Source: Neurospora tetrasperma FGSC 2508
Taxonomy: Eukaryota; Ascomycota; Sordariomycetes; Sordariales; Sordariaceae
Length of the DNA: 64,000 nucleotides
Direction: 5' to 3'
NCBI RefSeq assembly: GCF_000213175.1
Contig: NW_009799099.1
Coordinates: forward strand, 732,038 to 796,037
Of this stretch, positions 27,839 to 38,407 are shown piece after piece; the first letter of the stretch is position 1, and the number at the start of each line of letters is the position of its first letter. The translations under genes were made by a program, and so were the position numbers. The notes under the pieces are model-generated. The model searched no databases. It saw only the letters and a program-made list of their open reading frames with translations, and was not told the DNA's origin.

Positions 27839-29374
27839 CCACATACATACACACTGGATAACCAGCTTACTTCTGGGGAATATGCTGAAATAGGAGGATG
27901 GATATCAGCAATAACCCTGAACCCAGGTTCGGTTCACACAAAACAGAAAGATGGACATCGAGGTCGCTCACATATCTGTCATGTCTTTTTTGTTTTCTGT
28001 TTCCTAAATTGTCAAAAACGAAAGAATGTAATGAGTAATGGTTTAAATTATTGAGCATCAAACTGGCATCATGGCATGGCATGGAATAGGTAGTATCCAT
28101 CCATACATAACATAACATAGATAGAGAGCATCAAGGGACAAAACCAAAAAAACGCAAATACCGAGCGTAAATAGTATAGAATATCTGAAAGAGCATGTGA
28201 ATCAACTATGACTGTGGTTCCAGGCAACAAGAAAAAAAAAAAAAAAAAAAGAGTCCCTTTCGGGTATCTACCCGGCACATACGGAATACCACATACGTCC
28301 CAAAAATTTCGGGGTTTCACTTCATATTCACCCACAATAGGTCATCATACCTGAAGAAGCAACACCGAAGGGGATATAAGCAAGTCCAACGCGCGGCTCG
28401 CTTTAGCTACATAGCTGGCTAGGTAGGAAAAGACCATTAACTACCAAACCGTGATCGGATGGATTTCTTCCATAATCTGAAAACATATCCGTTAGAGTCA
28501 TTTAAGGATTCTTTTTTTTTTTTTTTTTTCCTTGAAAACCGATGTGTTTCCACTACGCTGAGACGCACAAGAAAAGAATGATGATAGGTACCTAAAAGTA
28601 TAGTGTACTAACCGTAACGTGTACTTCGGGTCAAGTACTATAACTACAACTACCTACGTATTTGGTTGTGCAGGGTTGATAAGGTACTTAACTTACCCCA
28701 GCCTGTTAAGAATGTTAGATACAGATTGACGATGCGCAGTCTGGCAATTTTTGACAAGTCCTCCGAGTACAAGCGAACTGATATTCATGACGCGCCTTTC
28801 TTTCTCCTCTTTTTTTTCTTTTTGTCCTTCTTCTTTTGTTCTCTCTCCTTGTCGTCACTAATACCTAAACCTAGTTACATACATCGAGCCTTACATAGTA
28901 GAAAGTCTCCTAAATAGTCATAATATAACCCCTGTGCATGGTAAATAGTAAAGCAATCAATACTACCCTTTTGTCTTTCACAGGCTCCAGCAACACACAA
29001 CGTCCTTCTAAATGCCATATAAACATTATAAGACTCAGAGTAAAGTGTCTGAATCGACTACGTAAGTAGTCCTAACTATGTAACTAACAGAATGGTATCT
29101 TGATCTTGATCTTCTAATGAAACTTGATGATGTTTCCTTCTTCGTTCGGCTTCCCATATTTGCCTTTATGACCCCGCCCACTTCTATCAACCCAGTATGT
29201 CCTTTGGTTGCGTGTCGTTGTATTTCCACGCCTCCTTGCTTTCCCTTTCACAGAAAAGATCATTAGAGAATCTTGGGACACACGATGGGTTAAATACCCC
29301 CACCCCATGGATGAACGAATCCTCCCCTATAGCGGTTGTTGACATGATCTCTGGGGAACGGCATTACTTGCTCC
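27839..29374. other. Intergenic region with homopolymer tracts
   Basis: About 1.5 kb with long A and T runs (for example 28231-28250 and 28511-28530) and only short frames. No gene is supported. A CAC/CCA triplet run lies at about 29399-29422, just at the end of the acidic frame. Confidence 0.5.
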
Positions 29375-29915
29375 TTACTCCAGACTTCCCTGACTTCCAC
29401 CACCACCACCACCACCACCACCAATACTCATATTCGAAACCTTTCTCCTCAGCGACCTAAAGCTCATGGAGCTCTTCCTAGCCAAACTCGGTGTTCTGCT
29501 CCCCTGGCTCGCCCAACTCGGTGACCTCAACGGAGGAGGACCAAGAGGACCAATAGGGCCAATAGGGCCAATAGGGCCAATAGGGCCAATGGGAATGGAG
29601 CCAAAAGGACTGCTCCTCGGGGTCGTTCCGGCCGTGATCATCCTCCGACAGGGAGGTGGTGGACTGGACCCGAGAACCTCGACAAGGCTCATCACCTCGG
29701 TTGCGCCTTCAGTATCGTCGTCGTCGTCGTTGTCGTCGTCGACAAGAACGAAGGTGTCGTCAAAAGGGTCGTCGTCATCATCAGAGACATTAGAAGGTTC
29801 ATCCACCTAGGAGTACCTCTTGCTCTTGTGACTGCCTTTGCCGCTGCCGCTCTCGTTGTTGCTTTCCACGACCCTGTCTAGGGTTTTGGCTCGTTCTGCC
29901 AAGGAGGCGGTTTCC
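29375..29915 (-). pseudogene. Possible gene fragment with acidic and Gly-Pro-Ile repeat regions and an in-frame TAG
   Basis: From a plausible acceptor (ACACAG before 29915) the minus strand reads ETASLAERAKTLDRVVESNN and then a Gly/Ser/Lys stretch ending SHKSKRYS, followed by TAG at 29809-29807. The same frame continues at once with VDEPSNVSDDDDDPFDDTFV, an Asp-rich segment, four GPI triplets, Ser/Arg-rich RKSSMSFRSLRRKVS, a run of nine Gly and a stop at 29375. No ATG starts the downstream part, and I could not find the first exon. The choices are: two exons with a weak intron ending in CCTAG just before GTG; a gene that ends at the TAG with a chance open frame behind it; readthrough; or a broken gene. 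It is typed as a pseudogene only because the frame is interrupted. Confidence 0.35.
29550..29594. repeat. 9-base tandem repeat CCAATAGGG
   Basis: Four perfect copies of CCAATAGGG and one degenerate copy stand in tandem. On the minus strand they code for repeating Gly-Pro-Ile in the possible acidic protein; the unit length of nine keeps the frame open. Confidence 0.9.
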
Positions 29916-30401
29916 CTGTGTTTTGGAATCGGAATAAATTAGCTCGGTGTTCCACTTTGTATGGTTGGTCGTTCATTCGGGTCGTTGTTTCATGGCAGTT
30001 CGGTTGCGTTGTGTTGCATTTTGGACATGGATGGATGGCAAGGCCGCCCCTTTGGACCCCTTAAACGTCTTCGGCGTGTGTCCTTTTGGGTTTTTGGGTC
30101 CGTAGGTGAGACAGGCGGGTAGTAACAAATAAGTGTCACAGATAAGGATATAATGAAACCACACCACGACCTCTCGCGAAGCTAGTGTAAGCAAAAGAAA
30201 GTCCAAAAGCGTTGAAACACAATAGCCCCCGGTCCCCTGAATTTTTCTTTGCCCTGCCCAATACTTTTGCTTTCACACATAAGCCTGCCCAAAAAAGAAA
30301 CATAATCATCACACTATCGCCCAAAAAAGGCAACATCACACATCAAACAACGTCAAAACAAACATCAACATCACAAACATCACGCATTGCACAAGAAACA
30401 C

Positions 30402-32309
30402 TCACATCAAACCCCCCAAAACCACTCTCCCTACCGCTCCCACCTCCGCCCTCACCCCTGCTCGACTCTGCTCCTCAAACTCTTTGATGACTCCCTGAAC
30501 AATAATCTTGCGGATCTTGGCGTCCGCCTTGGTGAACAACTCGGCCACCGTGCCGTTACACTCCCTGGGCGTGGGTACCAGTGATAGTAGCCTCGTATAA
30601 GTGTCGATTAAAACGTCACATAATGTCGCAAAAGTTTCGAAGAAGTCCGGATCGAATGGTAGATTAGGCGTTAGTAAGTGTGTGTACTCCTCCCCTGGAA
30701 GCAGCTCGGTTTGCTCGGCTGGCGAGAAGGATATGGGTGCTGGGGAATTGGCGGATGATGTTGTTGGCTGTGCGGTCTGACCCGAGGATGGGGCGCCAGC
30801 AATGGTGGACGCTGTTGTTGAGGGGGCGGTTGATGCTGCTGAGGTTGACGAGGGAATGCCGCTGCTGCTTGTTGATGTCGTCTTTTCTGTCGATGTTGAA
30901 GTGTTTCCCGCGCCCGAATTTGTAGTGGTGGTAGTGAGCATAGACTCGTCAAAAGTACCCGTGTGGGAGGGGACGGATTCAAGAGCGTAACCAAAGTCAT
31001 TAGGATCGTTTCCGTTCGCTGTCGGTGGCGGGATGGGCATCGCTGGGGTGCTGGATCCGTTCACGGTGGTGTTACTACTGCCTCCTCCCATGCCAGTCGC
31101 ACTACTTGATCGTCTTGTTTTGGCGCTGGGCGTAGCTCGTCGGAACATTTGCGGGATGCGGGCCCGTGATAGGGAACTGGCTGACGCTGTGCCATTTTCC
31201 GAGTGTAGCTGTTGGAAGGTTTCGAACTCAGCTAGGAGGTGGTTCAGACTTCGCAAAAAGTCGGTAGGGTTGTTGCAGACGAGATCAAGAACGGTGGGTA
31301 GGGAGAGACCCAAGAGAAGGTAGTTAATTGCTCTTCTGCCCAGCTTGGTGCTGTTAAAATAAGGCATCTTTTGTAGGTCGGGTTTGTCAAAGAGGATCGT
31401 GTTGAACCAGTAAATACGGCCTTCGTGACTGCGCAAAAGAAAAAGGAGACATGGTCAGCATATGATGTGGGCTCTTTGACGGCGTGAGTGGGGAGATGTA
31501 CGCTTTCCGTAGATAATCCAAGGTCGATATCCTCTTGTTCGCCGTCTCTTGTATACGCGCGTGCACCTCGCCCAGCTCGCTTTGGGGCCCGGGAGCCACC
31601 ATAGCGGGAGGCGCTAACTGTGTGGTGCTTGGCCCGAAGCCATTCACCGGCGTGGGCGTGCTGCGGCTCAACATCCTCGAGAAGTTGACGGTCTCGGTGG
31701 TGGCAGACGGCGGGGGGCGTACGGCGTCGGTCAGTCGCGAGGCGGCCAGCGCAATGCCGGGGACGGGCGGGATCGAGTTGGAGCTGAAGGAGCTGTGGCT
31801 GGTGGTGCCGACGGGTTGAAGGGACGGTTTTCGGGATCGACTCGTCACTGCTGCGGCTCCGCTGCCAGGGCCATTTCCCCCTGGGGCTCCGGATGTCGAT
31901 AGGGATGAAGCGGCGCGGCGATGTCGGTGGATGAGGGATGAAAGGGACGACTTGCGACTGAATGAAGGCTGGCGATCGCGATTCTCGCGTTCTTGGGTGT
32001 TGGGATCTTTAGGGTCCTTGTGGAGGACCTTGTGCTGGCGGGGATCTGGTAGACTTGGACTGGGGGGGAGCGTCGAGCCAGCGGCGCTATTCCCGTTGGT
32101 GCTGGCGCTAGCCTGGCTAATGCTGGGCCTGGCGGATGTGATTGGCGAGTGCTGCACTGCACTGGGTGATGATGATGGAGGTGGTGGTATTAACGGCGGT
32201 AGTGGTGGTTGCCCCCGTGCATGTGCCTGTGCCTGAACGTGTCCCTGGCCCTGCACCCCTGACGGCGAGGGAGCTGGAATTGGAATTGGATTCCACTTGG
32301 CGTCTCCGC

Positions 32310-32359
<50 letters not shown>

Positions 32360-32619
32360 CCCGAACTGGTCCCCGGTCGCGGTCGCGATCTCCCAGACGA
32401 CGGGCTATTATTCCAGGGAGATTTGGGCGATTTGCTGGGGACCGGGGGAGGAGCCTCTTTCCCAGCAGGAGGAGATGAAGGATCGATCATGTCGTTATCG
32501 CCATTGCCATTGTCATTGCCATTGCCATTGCCCTTGCCCTTGCCCCTTCTTGTTTTCCCTCCTTCTTCTCCTTCTTCCCCCCCAAAAAGAGGCAATGTCG
32601 TCGGACTGGTTCGCTGCAT
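30402..32619 (-). CDS. Conserved-looking fungal protein with low-complexity N-terminus, function unknown
   Basis: Two exons (32619-31502 and 31428-30402; a 73-base intron with GTACAT donor and GCGCAG acceptor) give 714 residues. The first 340 residues are disordered, with Gly-Asn repeats, proline runs, a polyalanine tract of about 13 Ala coded by GCA/GCT-type triplets, and basic Ser-rich patches (SRKSSLSSLIHRHRRA). The ordered core spans the splice: RISTLDYLRKAHEGRIYWFN, TKLGRRAINYLLLGLSLPTV and LDLVCNNPTDFLRSLNHLLA. After a Ser/Thr-rich linker a second helical block follows (LLTPNLPFDPDFFETFATLC, DVLIDTYTRLLSLVP, KIRKIIVQGVIKEFEE). I cannot name the family. The two helical blocks suggest a soluble cytosolic or nuclear protein. 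No signal peptide or transmembrane segment is seen. The repeats at both DNA and protein level may vary between strains. Confidence 0.82.
32317..32357. repeat. AGC/GCA trinucleotide repeat (polyalanine tract)
   Basis: About thirteen consecutive AGC triplets read on the plus strand. On the minus strand they code for alanine in the gene at 30402-32619. This is a typical length-variable coding microsatellite. Confidence 0.9.
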
Positions 32620-34137
32620 GTCTCACACGTTATTTTGCTGATATGCGACCTTAAAATGTCGAATATTGGCAATTGTCATTGACCTGTCAGCGCACCAGGG
32701 GCTCGAGGTTCCTCTCCGCTGCGCATCCCCGCAAGCTAAGGTATCCTCGGCAGGCCACATTCGATGCTGTGGATATCCAGAAAGACGACGTCGTTCGTTC
32801 ACATGGGATACCTATTCGAGGTGTCGCAGGTTCTGAGAAGAGACAAGATATGATTGCCCGCAACCACGGGGTCCCAACTCGATATAAATTGCCTCGAAAA
32901 AAAAACAAAAAAATGCTATGACCATCAAAGACTGGGCCCAAGCTCTGACGACAACGACGACAAAACGGGAGTGCGACCTTTTCCTGTCCGTTTGTCCGCC
33001 TGATCGCAAATCAGCAGCCGCCAGCCGCAAAAGTCCGAGGAATGGGAGCAACGGAATCCCAGTTACCGCCCGTCAGAGACATTAATCGCCCGGCTGCTCG
33101 TGGCAATTCGATGAGAGCATTGGCCGGCAAACGAGAGATCTCCTGGGATTTTTAGACAGCCAAGCTGAGACTTTTCGTCCCAAGAAGCTCGTAATAAACA
33201 TTGCCAGTGGCCTACAATTTGGTTGTTGAGAATTTGAAAAATAAACGTCTCTGGCGAGCTCTACGAGCCCAACAGTGGTGCCCTTTCCAGCGAGCTGAAT
33301 GGAATGTAGAAGATTGACAACAAATGTTGGCAACTTGAACACTATGGTATGTAGGCCATGTGCAAGGAACAATGGAGAAATTGGACCCTGAAAAAGAGCC
33401 TCCAATAGTTCACCATTCAAAAGGGCAACCACAGCATGCTGAATGAGAGGAACCGATCGGGTCGCTGTTTGGGCCGCAGTTGTTGGGCGGGAAGGACGGA
33501 ACAAGCGCCGTACAATTTAACCTGCAAACAACTGTTACTGAGAGACAAAAACAATGCGTTTCTTGACGCAACACTAAACTAACACGCCTATCCACGCACA
33601 ATGACAGGATTGGTGAAATTAATAAACAGACCATGGTTTCCGTCATGTATATTCAACAACGTTGAGTTGAACATATGTCCCTAGACCGTCATAAAGTGTC
33701 ACCATGTGGCCTCAACATTTTTTTGTCCATGAATAATAAGTGGGGGAGGGGCAGATTAGGAAGAGGGGGGCAACAAAAGGGGTAGGACTGATAGGGTATC
33801 ATTGGTCTTATTCAGGTACCTACACTACTGATCAACACAGCTTCCTCGTGACAACGCCTTCTCTCCTTCATCACGTTTCAGCAACACTTTTTCTCTAATT
33901 GCTAATCACTGAACTTATTCCTTACGAGCTTCAGCCAACCGTTCTTGGATTAACTTTCATTTCTTGCAACCCTTCAAGTATCCCTTCTTGTACTAGGTAC
34001 CACAAAACAGGATAACCTAGTTCAAGCCATCACAGCCCAACACCATCTCATAAACTACCGGTGTTTACACCCAACTCAAAAAGGACATTATTAACTCACC
34101 ACATTCATCCCAAACCCAAATAATCCAAACACCAACA
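32620..34137. other. Divergent promoter region
   Basis: About 1.5 kb between two divergent genes. A minus-strand frame near 33082-33504 has fairly hydrophobic content (LLNGELLEALFQGPISPLFL) but no ATG and no clear splice model, so I do not call it. The last 100 bases are an AC-rich leader of the cytidylyltransferase gene. Confidence 0.5.
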
Positions 34138-35541
34138 ATGGCCCCCTCCGACCCCGTTAATCCCCCGGGTACCCCCGCCCCCTCCCTTCTCGAAGGCCGT
34201 CTCTGGGTCGACGGCTGCTTCGACTTCTTCCACCACGGCCACGCCGGCGCCGTCGTGCAGGCCCGCCAACTCGGCACCGAGCTGTACGTCGGCGTGCACT
34301 CGGACGAAGCCATCCTCGAGAACAAGGGGCCCACAGTCATGACGCTGCGCGAGCGTCTGCTCGCCACCGACGCCTGCCGGTGGGTGACCAAGTCGGTCGC
34401 CTATGCGCCCTACGTCACGCAGCTGGACTGGATCAGCCATTTCGGGTGCAAGTACGTGGTGCACGGGGACGACATCACGTCCGACAGCTCGGGCGAGGAT
34501 TGCTACCGGTTTGTGAAGGCGGCGAATCGGTTCAAGGTGGTTAAGCGCACGCCGAGTATCAGCACCACGGATTTGGTGGGGAGGATGCTGTTGTGTACGC
34601 GGACGCATTTCATCAAGGATTTGGAAAAGATGTTGGAGGGGGAGGAAGGGAATGGCACGGCGGAGGAGGAGAAGAAGGTCGGGGAGGAGATGAAGGAGAG
34701 GATTAGGCTGTACGCGACGGACGAGACGGCCAAGAACCCTGGGGCGAATGTGTGGTTTTGGAAGGGGGAGGAGAAGAAGAAGAAGGATGAGGGCAAGGAG
34801 GAGAAGGGGGTGTTCAGGGAGTTGTTTGGGGGGATTGGACCCAAGCCGGGGCAGAGGGTTGTTTATGTGGATGGAGGGTTTGATTTGTTCTCGAGCGGAC
34901 ATATTGAGTTCCTGAGGCTGGTGACGCAGAAGGAGGAGGAGCTGGCGCGTCAGGAGGGGTGGTATTCGCAGCAGGCGATTGACGAGAGGAAAGGCAAGGG
35001 TGCGGATTACGGTCCGGCATTTGTGGTGGCTGGTGTTCATGATGACGAGGTCATCAACCGCGAAAAGGGCGTGAACTATCCCATCATGAACGTCTTTGAG
35101 CGTGGTCTCTGCGTTTTGCAGTGCAAGGTATGTTTTCATCAAACAGAGTCGTCAAGCGATTGATGCTGACATTCGCTACAGTACATCAACGCCGTCGTTT
35201 TCGGCGCTCCCTTCAAACCAACCAAGGGCTATCTCACTTCTCTTCCCTGGGGCACTCCTGATGCGGTCTACCACGGCCCGACCTCGTTCATGCCGCACAC
35301 CGAAGACGTGTACGCGGTTCCCAAGGAGTTGGGCATCTACAAGGAGATTGGCCAACACGAGTACAAGGACGTGAATGCCGGCACCATCGTCCAGAGAATC
35401 ATGAAGAGCAGAGATCTTTATGAGGCTCGCCAGAAGGCCAAGGGCATGAAGGCCGACATCGAGGCCGCCCACCGGGAGCGCGAGTTGCTGGAGGAGCAGC
35501 AGAGGCAGAAGGAGGAGGCCATCGCCGCGCAAAAGGAGTAG
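34138..35541 (+). CDS. ECT1: CTP:phosphoethanolamine cytidylyltransferase (ECT1/PCYT2)
   Basis: Two exons (34138-35127, 35182-35541; 54-base intron, GTATGT to CTACAG) give 449 residues. The enzyme makes CDP-ethanolamine from CTP and phosphoethanolamine, the controlling step of the Kennedy route to phosphatidylethanolamine, in the cytosol. Two cytidylyltransferase domains are present. The first (residues about 20-170) has WVDGCFDFFHHGHAGAVVQA with an intact HxGH, LYVGVHSDEAI, and KRTPSISTTDLVGRML. The second (about 240-410) has VYVDGGFDLFSSGHIEFLRL, where the first His of HxGH is Ser, then FVVAGVHDDEVI, INREKGVNYPIMNVFERGLC and FGAPFKPTKGYL. Catalysis therefore should rest on the first domain. 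A lysine/glutamate-rich linker joins the two. The C-terminal 60 residues are a charged coiled coil (REHELLEEQQ-like). The ATG follows CACCAACA in a clean leader. Confidence 0.95.
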
Positions 35542-37202
35542 AGATGCCGTATGCGGTAAAACATACCAACAACACCATCCATCATCGGCATCTGGAGCAA
35601 GGGGAAATCTCGACAGCGGACTTGGATAGACCGAGTCACGGAGATGTAATACGATAGACGGCTTTCAGTAAGCCAGGGAATGCTTATGAGACACGAGCAT
35701 CATAAACGGTGTCAACGAGGAGTGGACGAAGCTAGACTAGTACTACGTAATGATGGGAAGAAGGCTTGAATAATAATAAAAAAGCAAACGCTTGGAAAGT
35801 TCATCAGATCGTATTCAATAAGAGTCATCAAGGGTGATGCGCGAAGATTTACCCCGGCACCACTTCAGAGCTTGACTCTATTATTGTGTTTCTCATCACC
35901 TGAACTTGTGAAGCCCCCCAGATCGTAGCAGATGCTTTCACGTTTGTGCCAGCCAAGACAATGTGACATGATCGGATGAACGGGTTGGGGACTTCCCGCG
36001 AAGTCTAGAGTTTCAAAAGATGTCCATCCAAACCACGTCGCATGTCCAGGTTGGAACAAAACGAAGAAAGCAAAGATGGGAAAGAAATGGGTTGTTGTGA
36101 AGCAACCCCCCTCGCACCAAGAATAAGCCCCGTCGAGTAACTTCGCCCCGGCTTCCCCGAAGAGAAACAAGAGCGAGCAATCGCATATCTGTGGTATCAT
36201 GACGAAACCTCTCGAGCCACCGTCAAAACGCCCCAAGTCCGGACCACCCAAGCGGCTGAACCCGCCATCGACCCCAGCTCCCCAGATCAGGCATCAAACT
36301 CGTCACCCGAGGCGCGGACTCATATCTTCGTCCATGTGGTCCCCGAGCTCGGAAAGCGACACCCTCCCCGGAGAAGCAGACGAGGCCGACTTTGGTGTGA
36401 CGGGCAGGGCTGGGCAAGACAGACGAGGAACTGGGCGGCCGAGATCAGCCGCAGTGCTTCTATGGCGGCGCGTTTCCGCAATCCGTTCGCAAGCGAACGA
36501 ATGTCCGGGGACTTTCTCCCAAAGCTCGAGGAAATGAAAGAAGCGCGCAAAAAAAGCGTGATCTCTCCGTGTGGAAGCTTCGAATAGCGATTTGTCGGAC
36601 GAGGGGGAGTTGCTTGGAGAGGAGAAGAAAAGGGAAAAGTGTGGTTTGCGGTCCCGAAATTTTCTTAAAAATGGCACTCGCGGCGGGGGTGGGTCTTTGT
36701 GGTTCAAGGTGGAGCTGAGTGTCCAATCAGCAGTGAGGACTGGTCGATGAGCGAATGATGTTGCTGAGCCACGGTGCAGTGTGAACCTAGTGACTGGTCA
36801 CTGCACACCACCAAAGGCAGCAGCGCCAGGCAACCTAACGGCAGGCAACGGCAGGCAACTTGGAGTCGGGTTGCAGCCTCTCTCCAAACTTTCTGCCGGC
36901 TGGCGTGTGTGCATCCATCCATCCATCCCACTATCAAAGCGCGACCCAACCCGCGACTTGGATTCCATCATACCTCAGCCAGCAGCAATACCTGTCGCTG
37001 CTGCTTAGTAGTCTTAACGAACCGTCTTTCGAAGCGGTTCTACTTCAACAACCGATACATAAGAAGCTGCTTTGCACCATTGCACAGCTTCAGAACCTGT
37101 AGCAACAGACGAACGGCTTTTTATCACGACCACAACATACGATACGCGCGACAGCTCTAAACTGCCCAGCTCGAGTCTCACGACTCCCAGCACAAGCCAA
37201 AC
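35542..37202. other. Intergenic region with an unresolved open frame
   Basis: About 1.7 kb between two plus-strand genes. Between about 36140 and 36587 two plus frames are open at once. One reads MTKPLEPPSKRPKSGPPKRL from an ATG at 36199. The other, without a nearby ATG, reads EEKQERAIAYLWYHDETSRA, THIFVHVVPELG and later NPFASERMSGDFLPKLEEMK to a stop at 36587. The second looks slightly more protein-like, but I found no upstream exon with a start. A small unannotated gene is possible here. The rest holds the ECT1 3' UTR and the Rae1 promoter. Confidence 0.35.
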
Positions 37203-38407
37203 ATGGCTGGTCTTTTCGGTTCCGCCGCCGCATCCGCGAGCAACACCCTCGGCGATCTCAAGCAGGATGTCGAGCTCGGCCAACCCCCCGAGGACAGCAT
37301 CAGCGACCTTGCCTTCAACCCCAATCCCGCCGATCAGAAGGACTTCCTCGCCGTAGCCAGCTGGGACAAGAAGACACGCATTTACGAGATCTTGAGTAAT
37401 GGTCAAGGTCAGGGACAGGCCATGATTGAGCATGATGCCCCCGTTTTCTCTTGCGATTTCTTCAAGGTATGTTTGCCTCGGTTGGCTTGGTAGCCCGACA
37501 AAACACTGACATGCACCCCTCCCAACAGGACGGCACAAAGGTCATCTCCGCCGGCGCCGACAAGGCCGCCAAGGTTCTCGATTTGGCCACCGGTCAGTCG
37601 ATGCAGGTCGCTGCCCACGATATGCCCATTAAGTGCGTTCGCTACTTCGAGGCCAATGGCACGCCCATGGCGGTGACAGGTGGCTGGGACAAGCAGATCA
37701 AGTACTGGGATTTCCGCTCCGCGAATCCGGCCGCCACGGTGCAGGCCCAGGAGCGCGTTTATACCATGGATGTGCGCGACAACTTGCTCGTGGTCGGAAC
37801 CGCTGATCGCTATATCAACGTGATCAACCTGAAGGACCCCGGCAAGTTCTACAAGACAATGCAGAGCCCTCTCAAATGGCAGACTCGCGTGGTCAGCTGC
37901 TTCAACGATTCCCAGGGCTTTGCTATCGGCTCGATCGAGGGTAGATGCGCCATTCAATATGTGGAGGACAAGGATTCTGCGTACGTCTTCACCTCCCCCT
38001 TTACTATCCCATCTGCCGAACACGCCGACTAACGAACTTCTTATTCCAGCTCCAACTTCTCTTTCAAGTGCCACCGCGACCCCGCCCAAGGCAACACCAC
38101 GGCCGTCCACGCTGTCAACGACATCTCCTTCCACCCTCAACACGGCACCTTCAGCACAGCCGGTAGCGACGGCACCTTCCACTTCTGGGACAAGGACGCC
38201 AAGCACCGTCTCAAGGGTTACCCCAACGTCGGCGGCAGCATCACCTCGACAACGTTCAACAAGACCGGCAGCATCTTTGCCTACGCCATTAGTTATGACT
38301 GGAGCAAGGGGTACCAAGGCAACTCGCCCACGTACCCGACCAAGGTCATGCTTCACCCAGTACAGCAGGACGAGTGCAAGCCCCGTCCGAGCGTTAAGAA
38401 GAGGTAG
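37203..38407 (+). CDS. rae1: Rae1/Gle2 WD40 mRNA export factor
   Basis: Three exons (37203-37466, 37529-37980, 38050-38407) give 357 residues, the usual size. Rae1 (Gle2 in yeast) binds the GLEBS motif of Nup98-type nucleoporins at the nuclear pore and takes part in mRNA export; in animals it also acts in mitotic spindle control. The seven-bladed propeller is recognisable by family-specific strands: ISDLAFNPNPADQKDFLAVA, SWDKKTRIYEI, VISAGADKAAKVLDLATGQS, VTGGWDKQIKYWDFRS, RVYTMDVRDNLLVVGTADRY, GFAIGSIEGRCAIQYV, SNFSFKCHRD, VNDISFHPQHGTFSTAGSDG and the last blade, FAYAISYDWSKGY, followed by a basic tail ending PSVKKR. The DKDSA-SNFSFKCHR junction across the second intron is the expected family sequence. 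Both introns use GTATGT or GTACGT donors. Confidence 0.95.

Noticed and set aside
32142-32654. Polyglutamine-containing plus-strand frame
   Set aside because: It is the complement and shifted reading of the polyalanine and Gly-Asn repeats of the minus-strand gene.
34105-35142. Open frame of 345 codons on the minus strand, antisense to ECT1
   Set aside because: It is a codon-bias shadow: Leu/Arg/His-rich, no domain, and it covers exactly the first ECT1 exon.
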